DNA of 5,945 nucleotides from Caldisericaceae bacterium (GTDB lineage Bacteria; Calditrichota; Calditrichia; Calditrichales; Calditrichaceae), in contig JAGHBR010000284.1 in assembly GCA_021160885.1 (NCBI GenBank), positions 1 to 5,945 of the forward strand, written 5' to 3'. The notes beneath the pieces were generated by a model. It ran no database searches and was not told where the DNA came from. It was given only the letters and a program-made list of their open reading frames with translations. Below are positions 1 to 5,700 of this stretch, one piece after another. The translations under genes and the position numbers were made by a program. Within the stretch, counting starts at the first letter, position 1, and each line of letters begins with the position of its first letter.

Positions 1-802
1 AGACAACATACCCTTTAAACCCGAGTTTTTTTCTTAAAAGCTCGTTCAGCAAATACCCACTTCCACAGCAAGATTCTCCATTCAGTCTGCTGTAAGCACA
101 CATCACAGATTGAACATTAGCCTCCTGGATACCGGCAATAAAAGCAGGTAAATAGGATTCCCACATATCACGATCACTGGCAAGGGTGTTAAATTCATGC
201 CGTAACTCTTCCGGGCCACTGTGAACAACAAAATGTTTTTCTGTAGCAACAATTTTTAAATATTTAGGATGATCTCCCTGAAGGCCCTTAATGAAGGCAA
301 CAGCCATTCTCCCGGCTAAATACGGATCTTCTCCATAGGTTTCCTGCCCCCGGCCCCACCTGGGGTCGCGATCGAGATTGATATCCGGAGACCAGTATGT
401 CAGTCCCATTACATAGCCTTCTTCAACATTGCGAATACCATGATGGTGCATAGCACGCGCCTCACTTGAAATTGCCGAAGCCACTTTGTACATCAGCTCG
501 GGGTCAAAAGAAGCAGCCATACCAATAGATTGTGGGAAAACTGTCGCAAATGTATCCGCATTGGCCACGCCATGCAGACATTCATTCATCCAATTATAAG
601 CAGGCACGCCCAAGCGCTCGATGGCTTTCGCATCATGAAGTAGCTGAGAAACTTTTTCTTCCAGCGTCATCCGGCTTACAAGGTCTTTTGCCCGCTCTGC
701 AAATGATAAATTTAAATTCTGATATGGAAGTGAATTCGATTGAGAATACGATAAATTAAATATTAAAAGAATGAAAAGGGAAATTAAATTCTTATTCAAC
801 AT
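1..802 (-). CDS. N-terminal part of a GH3 beta-xylosidase-type enzyme, cut by the left edge
   Basis: 267 codons of an open frame from the ATG at 802 to the left edge; the rest of the gene lies outside. Residues 1-20 are a signal peptide (MLNKNLISLFILLIFNLSYS) with probable cleavage before Gln21. The GH3 barrel follows: MTLEEKVSQL (45-54), WMNECLHGVA (71-80), YWSPDINLDRDPRWGRGQET (136-155), YGEDPYLAGR, Lys189-His190, and HSGPEELRHEFN (194-205). The HSGPE..RH block and the Cys-Ala-Tyr...Asn-Gly segment are characteristic of the plant/bacterial xylan beta-xylosidase and arabinofuranosidase group of GH3. The window ends at GFKGYVV, just before the expected Ser-Asp with the catalytic nucleophile, so activity cannot be confirmed here. 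It differs from the neighbouring GH3 enzyme in lacking its large insertion and in having Met72 where that protein has the second Trp of WWNE. It starts 26 bp after that gene's stop with its own strong ribosome binding site, so co-expression is likely. The two enzymes probably cleave different linkages of the same polymer. Confidence 0.93.
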   Translation of the reverse strand, partial: MLNKNLISLFILLIFNLSYSQSNSLPYQNLNLSFAERAKDLVSRMTLEEKVSQLLHDAKAIERLGVPAYNWMNECLHGVANADTFATVFPQSIGMAASFDPELMYKVASAISSEARAMHHHGIRNVEEGYVMGLTYWSPDINLDRDPRWGRGQETYGEDPYLAGRMAVAFIKGLQGDHPKYLKIVATEKHFVVHSGPEELRHEFNTLASDRDMWESYLPAFIAGIQEANVQSVMCAYSRLNGESCCGSGYLLNELLRKKLGFKGYVV

Positions 803-807
803 ATGTT

Positions 808-813
808 CTCCTT
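808..813 (-). promoter_or_regulatory. Ribosome binding site of the second GH3 gene
   Basis: AAGGAG followed by five bases (AACAT) and the ATG at 802. The core AAGGAGAACA is identical to the site before the upstream GH3 gene. It lies in the 26-bp gap between the two GH3 genes and supports the start of the edge-truncated gene. Confidence 0.75.
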
Positions 814-828
814 CTACCTGTTTAATGT

Positions 829-3153
829 TTACCTTTTAGTTACGATTTGACTTCTCAATCTAATATCCTGAGAAGAACTACCAATCTGAATTTCGAACCT
901 GCCATCTGCAATTTTCCAGTTTTTCTGAGTCTCATCCCAATAAGAAAAATCTTTATTGCTTAATTCAAACCTGACGGTCTGACTCTGCCCTTTATTCAGT
1001 GTAAGACGTTTGAAAGCTCGCAAGCGTTTTTGCGGTTGAATAACCGATGAATTCAAATTTTTAACATATAATTGAACAACCTCATCGCCTTTCAAAGGCC
1101 CGATATTTTTAACATCCACTTTGACGATTATTTTATTTTCCCTGTCTGAATTAACTGATCGTGGATGTATTGAAAGATTTTTATATTCGAATTTTGAATA
1201 ACTTAAGCCATAACCAAATGGATACAGAACATTGGCTTTGCTGAACCAATAAGTACGACCTTTGGTGATATCATAATCATCAAGCGGTGGAAGCTGATCA
1301 ACACTTTTGAAAAAGGTAACAGGCAACTTTCCCCCCGGATTATATTCTCCGAATAACACTTCGGCTATTGCTTCTCCTCCGGCCTGGCCTGGATACCATG
1401 CTTCTATTATAGCCGGCACATGTTTATCAATCCAATTGATTGCTAAAGGCATGCCGTTTATTAAGACAACTACTGTATTGGGATTTGCCTGAAAAACTTT
1501 TTTAACCAGTTCAAGTTGATTTCCCGGCAATTTTAAACTGGAGCGATCGGCAGCTTCATTAGCTACAGAAAGATCGGTTCCAATGGCAACAATCGCCACA
1601 TCAGCCTGAGCGGCAATTTCTGCTGCTTGATCGATACTTTCACTCTCATCCAGCACCTCAAACTTTGGTTTGTCATTTTTTTCATCCCATCCGATTTCTT
1701 TCTTGCCAAGAACAGAGCACCCTTTTGCATACAAAATTTTCACTTCCCCATTTAGCTTATCTTTTATTCCCATTAAAGGCGAAATTCGATAAGCTGGCGT
1801 TCCTGAATATCCCCCCAGAATTGCCCTGTCTGCATTTGGACCGATAACCGCAATTTTTTTTATTGTATTTTTATTTAACGGAAGAAAGTTGTTTTCATTT
1901 TTTAAAAGAACTATTGACTTTCTGGCTGCCAATAACGCTAAATCACGATGTTCTTGACAATCAAGTTTGGAAAGGGGGATTTTTGTAAATGGGACCATTT
2001 CAGGGGGATCAAATTCTCCTAGTAAAAATCTTGCTCTGAATAGACGCGTTACACATTTATCAATATCTTTTTCCGAGACATAACCTTTTTTCACAGCATT
2101 CAAAAGATATTTATCATACATGAACTGTTCAGTTTCACAGGTTTCGCACTCCAGATCGGTTCCTGCTTTAACCGCAAGCGCAACGGCTTTTTCCGGATCA
2201 GGCTCATACTTGTGTTTATGAACAACGTCACTGACGGCTCCACAATCAGAGACAACGTAACCTTTAAAGCCCCATTCCTTCCTTAACACATCATCCAGCA
2301 ACCATTTATTCGTTACCATTGGTATCCCGTTTACTGCATTGTAGGCCGCCATTACCGAATAGACATTGGCCTCTTTGACGGCTGATTCAAAGGCCTGTAA
2401 ATAATATTCCCGTAACCAGCGTTCACACACATCCGAGGACCCTGTGTGGCGGTTGAATTCACTATTGTTTGCCACAAAGTGTTTGACGGTTGCAATAGCT
2501 TTCAAATATTTGGGATCTTTGCCCTGAAAACCTTTTACAAAAGCCACAGCCATGCGGGAGAGTAAATATGGATCTTCACTGTATGACTCTTCAAACCTTC
2601 CCCAACGGGGATCACGTAAAATGTTGATCGTCGGCGACCAGTAGGTCAATTTCTTGCCGTAAATTTTATTGTGAATGCGTGCCTCAGTACTAATTACATC
2701 AGCGACTCGCTGCATCAAATCCGGATCCCATGTGCTCCCCATAGCAATGCTCTGAGGAAATGAAGTCGCCAAACCGGCTCTTGCCACACCATGTAGCGCT
2801 TCATTCCACCACCCACCATCTAAACAATTTCCTTCTTCCCAGTATTGATAATTCTCCCAGGGTCTTAATTTTTTATATTTCTCAATTTCAGTTTTATCAA
2901 TCTCTTCCATGATCTGGCTGAATGGATTATCAAAATTCGGCTCATATGCCACAATCCCTAAACGGGGGATTGCCGGCGCCAGATGACTCATTTGAGAAAT
3001 TTTTTCTTGAAGTGTCATGCGAGAGATTAAATCTGCAACCCGCTCGTCAATCGGGAGATTTGTATTTAAATATTTAGGTACAGGGTTTTGGCCCAAAACA
3101 ATATTACAGGCTATTAAAATGAACAATAAAATAAAACTTATTTTACTTTCCAT
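829..3153 (-). CDS. Exported GH3 glycosidase (beta-glucosidase/beta-xylosidase type), complete
   Basis: A 774-residue retaining exo-glycosidase that should remove terminal beta-linked glucose, xylose or alpha-arabinofuranose from oligosaccharides in the periplasm or at the surface. Domains in order: signal peptide (1-21, MESKISFILLFILIAC...); GH3 (beta/alpha)8 barrel (about 35-385) with WWNEALHG (115-122), DPRWGR (181-186), Lys224-His225 and the nucleophile Asp303 in YVVSDCGA; alpha/beta sandwich (about 407-600) with Glu533 as likely acid/base in NEAADRSSLKLPG; and a fibronectin-III-like domain (about 677-757). All expected catalytic motifs are intact and the length is normal for three-domain GH3. 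WWNEALHGVARAG and the arrangement of the C-terminal motifs lean towards the xylosidase/arabinofuranosidase clade. Cys16 in LIAC could be a lipobox; the other reading is cleavage before Gln22. Start: an ATG 39 bases upstream (3192) is in frame and would add 13 residues, but it lacks a Shine-Dalgarno and puts a charged tail before the signal peptide. An unusual insertion of about 43 residues (68-114) precedes WWNE. Family certain; substrate uncertain. Confidence 0.95.
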   Translation of the reverse strand: MESKISFILLFILIACNIVLGQNPVPKYLNTNLPIDERVADLISRMTLQEKISQMSHLAPAIPRLGIVAYEPNFDNPFSQIMEEIDKTEIEKYKKLRPWENYQYWEEGNCLDGGWWNEALHGVARAGLATSFPQSIAMGSTWDPDLMQRVADVISTEARIHNKIYGKKLTYWSPTINILRDPRWGRFEESYSEDPYLLSRMAVAFVKGFQGKDPKYLKAIATVKHFVANNSEFNRHTGSSDVCERWLREYYLQAFESAVKEANVYSVMAAYNAVNGIPMVTNKWLLDDVLRKEWGFKGYVVSDCGAVSDVVHKHKYEPDPEKAVALAVKAGTDLECETCETEQFMYDKYLLNAVKKGYVSEKDIDKCVTRLFRARFLLGEFDPPEMVPFTKIPLSKLDCQEHRDLALLAARKSIVLLKNENNFLPLNKNTIKKIAVIGPNADRAILGGYSGTPAYRISPLMGIKDKLNGEVKILYAKGCSVLGKKEIGWDEKNDKPKFEVLDESESIDQAAEIAAQADVAIVAIGTDLSVANEAADRSSLKLPGNQLELVKKVFQANPNTVVVLINGMPLAINWIDKHVPAIIEAWYPGQAGGEAIAEVLFGEYNPGGKLPVTFFKSVDQLPPLDDYDITKGRTYWFSKANVLYPFGYGLSYSKFEYKNLSIHPRSVNSDRENKIIVKVDVKNIGPLKGDEVVQLYVKNLNSSVIQPQKRLRAFKRLTLNKGQSQTVRFELSNKDFSYWDETQKNWKIADGRFEIQIGSSSQDIRLRSQIVTKR

Positions 3154-3159
3154 CTTGTT

Positions 3160-3165
3160 CTCCTT
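3160..3165 (-). promoter_or_regulatory. Ribosome binding site that decides the GH3 start
   Basis: The minus strand reads AAGGAG, then six bases (AACAAG), then ATG at 3153. No purine-rich site precedes the alternative ATG at 3190-3192, where the upstream sequence is TTTTTCGGATTA. The site therefore favours the internal start, which also begins the signal peptide directly. Confidence 0.8.
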
Positions 3166-3191
3166 TTTGGCTGGAATATACTTATCTAACA

Positions 3192-4643
3192 TTAATCCGA
3201 AAAACTAAACGAATAAAGTTTTGCCTTCTTGAATTCAAATTTTAGATAGATATTATCAGATTTTTTTTCTCCTTTCCAATCCAACGGTTCATCTGTGACA
3301 GTTTTTGAAATGCTCCTGCTTTTAAAAATTTGGTTTCCGTTAGCATCGAAGATACTTACTTTCACCCATCCCCCCTTTCCCACGTCAGCAGTTAAACGAA
3401 CTTTTCCTTGTGAATAAGGAATTGGCTTTGTAGTAATAATTGCGGGTTTGTCATTTAATTTTTGAACGTATCCAGCAAAACCATCCGGACGCAACGTTGC
3501 TAAACAAAATGATCCATTACGCCAGCCAAAATGTAGCCAATCACTACCACCGTAATAGAGACGAATCTCATTTTTCAGGAAAACTGGTGTGGCACAGGCA
3601 TAAACACAACCATAATCATAATCCAGTTTTTTTTCAGAACAAGGAATAAGAGGAGTACCAGGATCAATTCTATGCCATGTTCGAGTATCCGGACTCCAGG
3701 TTAATTCAGTCCAGACCCGGTCGGCTTTCTGATCATGAATAGCTACCAGCCCAAGATAAACGCCTCCATAAAAAAATACTGGCATAGCATAAGTTTGTAA
3801 ATTTTTATTTTTTCCTGTCAAAACGACTTCTTCTTTTGTCCAGTTGATAAAATCGTTGCTTTCAATCCTGGCAACCTCTCGTCCCATCTCTCCCCAGGTG
3901 CGAGTTATTGCCACATATTTCCCCAGTGTAGGCGCCCAGAAGGCATTGTTATGCGTATCCCCCGCTACGTCGACCCCCTTACATTTTATGCTTTTACTCC
4001 AATGAATTCCATCAGATGAAAAACTTACCGATAATCCTTGAGATCCCTTAAATATGGCTTTATATTGTCGGGCAGGATCCTTTTCATGATAATCTTTAAA
4101 AATACCTGCGCCATGGGGGCCACGCCATATAATATTGTTTTGCTTACTTCCATCGTACTCAACCAATCCCAGATTGGGCTTTTCCCAATGAATCCCGTCT
4201 TTTGAAATAGCATAACAAATTGCCATCTCTCTGTTTGGAGGTGCTTCATATTTTTTTTTGCGCTGTTCGAGATTCATACCTTTAGCAGAATAATCAACGA
4301 TAAAAGGGCTGTACCAACATTTGTAAAGGTTTTCTTGTTTATCAAAAATTACATTCCCATAAAGATTATCAAAGCGCTTTTCCCAGAGCTTTTCCTCTGT
4401 AAAAAGCGGATTAGCAGGACTCTTCTTTACCGTTCCCACTCTAAGTTCTGCATTCTCTACTTTTTCAATGATACGGCTATCGAGTAAAAGAAATTTACTA
4501 CGGTTTGGAGAAATTTTGTTTGGCTGTGCTACTAATTGAGTATTATCAATAAAAATGATTATTAACAGCACAAACAAAAAAACTGTCACCGTTGTTTCTA
4601 ACGATTTTGACGGATCTTTGCCAAGGTTAAAAATTCTTACCAT
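3192..4643 (-). CDS. Secreted glycosidase-like beta-propeller protein with C-terminal beta-sandwich
   Basis: A 483-residue exported protein. The N-terminus has a long polar stretch (1-18), a hydrophobic segment at about 19-33, and a likely cleavage before Gln40 (QLVA/Q); the first segment could instead be a membrane anchor. The mature part opens with FLLLDSRIIE and NPLF...W, then LYGNVIFD...LYKCWYS. This pattern matches, from memory, a large unassigned family annotated as GH32-like or hypothetical in Planctomycetota, Verrucomicrobiota and FCB bacteria. Four S-x-D-x-x-x-W turns (147-153, 209-215, 262-268, 317-323) mark successive propeller blades, and GDTHNNAFWAPTLGKYV (228-244) is a conserved-looking blade start containing Asp229. 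Residues from about 390 to 483 form a separate beta-rich domain ending KLYSFSF, typical of this family and possibly sugar-binding. The reaction and substrate are unknown; glycosidase activity is inferred from fold and context. It overlaps the upstream propeller gene by 7 bp, and its stop codon touches an alternative start of the GH3 gene. Confidence 0.8.
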   Translation of the reverse strand: MVRIFNLGKDPSKSLETTVTVFLFVLLIIIFIDNTQLVAQPNKISPNRSKFLLLDSRIIEKVENAELRVGTVKKSPANPLFTEEKLWEKRFDNLYGNVIFDKQENLYKCWYSPFIVDYSAKGMNLEQRKKKYEAPPNREMAICYAISKDGIHWEKPNLGLVEYDGSKQNNIIWRGPHGAGIFKDYHEKDPARQYKAIFKGSQGLSVSFSSDGIHWSKSIKCKGVDVAGDTHNNAFWAPTLGKYVAITRTWGEMGREVARIESNDFINWTKEEVVLTGKNKNLQTYAMPVFFYGGVYLGLVAIHDQKADRVWTELTWSPDTRTWHRIDPGTPLIPCSEKKLDYDYGCVYACATPVFLKNEIRLYYGGSDWLHFGWRNGSFCLATLRPDGFAGYVQKLNDKPAIITTKPIPYSQGKVRLTADVGKGGWVKVSIFDANGNQIFKSRSISKTVTDEPLDWKGEKKSDNIYLKFEFKKAKLYSFSFSD

Positions 4644-5626
4644 AGTTCTTCAAATTCTCCTTTAAAAATTTTTAAACGAATATCACAATTTTTTCTATCA
4701 AAGTAACCATTAGGGCCATAATAAGCATAAATCAAGCTATCATTGACCTGAATTATTTCTGCATCATGGCCATTAAACAAGTTTTTGTTAAAACTTTTCC
4801 AGTGAATACCATCAGTAGAAAGCGCCAGACGCGTTTTACTGTGCGCACAATGAGGCCGTACAAAATCTGCATAAAACATATACCAGAGATATTTTTTCTT
4901 GATGACATGCGTAAATTTGTACATCGCTTCTTCATAATCATTTTCAATGCTGATATTTATTGCATTTTCAAAATTAAAATCAGTCTCATTAGGGGAAATA
5001 GCACAAAACAATCCCAGCGGTTCATAATGCCTGTCCCAGTAATATAAATAATATTTGCCGTTATCTTTATTATGAACAACATGAATATCTTCAACCTCTC
5101 CCAGATTACTTATTTTACCCTTTTTTTCAAAATGGCTACCATCCTTAGAAACCGCATATCCCCATTCACATACATCGCCTTTATTACCTCCATACCACAT
5201 CTTGAACAGTCCATCTTCATAAATTACAAACGGATCCCATGTACCATCGCAATCCCATTCTCCCTCTTTACCCTGGGGAATCACAGGATTATTTGCTTCG
5301 TCTTTTGTCCAGCGCTTGCCATCTTTTGAAGTAGCATGACCAATTTGCAGGGTATTGTATTCTTCTCTATCCCACTCGGCCTCGCTTCTTACGCCCCAGG
5401 CCTCATAGTACAAATGAAAAGTGTCACCAACTTTGACAACTGACATCGATCCCAGAGCACCAGCATCCCAGGAGCCTGGTTTTCCAACAGTAAGTACCGG
5501 ATTTTCTGAAAAATCCTTCCATGTTGAATTCTTTTCTTCAAAATCGTTGGTTTTCTTAGAACAACTGGTAATTCCTATTATCAACAGCCAAAATAGCAAT
5601 AGGCAAAATTTATGTTGTAAAAACAT
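4637..5626 (-). CDS. Lipoprotein, five-bladed beta-propeller of glycosidase type (GH43/GH32-like)
   Basis: A 329-residue exported lipoprotein. Residues 1-21 are a signal peptide with a hydrophobic core (LLLFWLLIIGITSC), and Cys22 is the predicted lipidated residue, so the protein is membrane-anchored. The mature part shows about five repeats that begin near residues 53, 129, 176, 236 and 287. Each runs into an aromatic strand (FHLYYEAW, FKMWYGG, YYLYYWD, YLWYMFYAD, LIYAYYG), as expected for the five-bladed propeller of the GH32/43/62/117/130 superfamily. S-x-D-G-x-x-W/F turns lie at 100-106, 160-166 and 270-276. Acidic residues at blade starts (Asp54, Asp131, Glu179/Asp180, Asp288/Glu290) are candidates for the active site. 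I do not recognise an exact family, and the canonical GH43 blade-three Glu-Gly-Pro is absent, so activity on arabinose, xylose or galactose side chains is an inference; it could also be a binding protein. Start: the ATG at 5626 has GGAG seven bases upstream and begins the signal peptide. Its last 7 bp overlap the next gene, implying coupled translation. Confidence 0.8.
   Translation of the reverse strand: MFLQHKFCLLLFWLLIIGITSCSKKTNDFEEKNSTWKDFSENPVLTVGKPGSWDAGALGSMSVVKVGDTFHLYYEAWGVRSEAEWDREEYNTLQIGHATSKDGKRWTKDEANNPVIPQGKEGEWDCDGTWDPFVIYEDGLFKMWYGGNKGDVCEWGYAVSKDGSHFEKKGKISNLGEVEDIHVVHNKDNGKYYLYYWDRHYEPLGLFCAISPNETDFNFENAINISIENDYEEAMYKFTHVIKKKYLWYMFYADFVRPHCAHSKTRLALSTDGIHWKSFNKNLFNGHDAEIIQVNDSLIYAYYGPNGYFDRKNCDIRLKIFKGEFEELW
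4657..4662 (-). promoter_or_regulatory. Ribosome binding site of the second propeller gene, long spacing
   Basis: A full AAGGAG inside the end of the lipoprotein gene, 13 bases before the ATG at 4643. That is longer than the usual 5-9. No other start codon lies at a better distance, and the open frame with its signal peptide supports the ATG. The 7-bp gene overlap suggests that ribosomes finishing the upstream gene also feed this start. Confidence 0.55.
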
Positions 5627-5700
5627 AATTTATCTCCATAGCTATAATAAAAAGATTAACATTTTTACAATTTTTGGAGTATTTACTATAATAGCCTTTG
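5627..5700 (-). other. 74-bp intergenic gap, possible promoter region of the downstream genes
   Basis: This is the only non-coding gap of any size in the window and is very AT-rich. On the minus strand the octamer TATTATAG occurs twice, at 5693-5686 and 5649-5642. Both copies resemble a -10 box, but neither has a convincing -35 element at normal spacing, and I see no Bacteroidota-type TAnnTTTG. The copy nearer the gene would put the transcript start almost on the ribosome binding site, so the upstream copy is the better candidate. An 8-bp palindrome, ATAGCTAT, lies at 5638-5645. I find no GC-rich stem with a T-run, so there is no sign that transcription stops after the PA14 gene. A GGAG at 5637-5634, seven bases before the ATG, serves the lipoprotein gene. 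Promoter function is a guess. Confidence 0.25.

Noticed and set aside
532..759. Plus-strand open frame of 75 codons
   Set aside because: It lies antisense to the well-conserved signal peptide and barrel start of the edge-truncated GH3 gene, and its translation shows no recognisable motif.
1307..1847. Plus-strand open frames at 1307-1492 and 1665-1847
   Set aside because: Both are opposite the C-terminal catalytic half of the complete GH3 gene; low-complexity translations, no supported function.
3017..3208. Plus-strand frame with a hydrophobic stretch
   Set aside because: The apparent membrane segment is the reverse reading of the GH3 signal peptide codons and crosses a gene junction on the other strand.
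3440..3649. Plus-strand frame rich in His and Asn
   Set aside because: The HKHNHNHN run is the antisense of the Asp-Tyr-Asp-Tyr region of the propeller gene, not a metal-binding protein.
4025..4947. Short minus-strand frames at 4025-4249 and 4753-4947
   Set aside because: They lie in alternative frames inside the two propeller genes, without export signals or motifs; the main frames are intact, so no frameshift is implied.
5640..5700. Transcription terminator after the PA14 gene
   Set aside because: The A/T-runs on both strands do not form a stable GC-containing stem followed by a T-tract.
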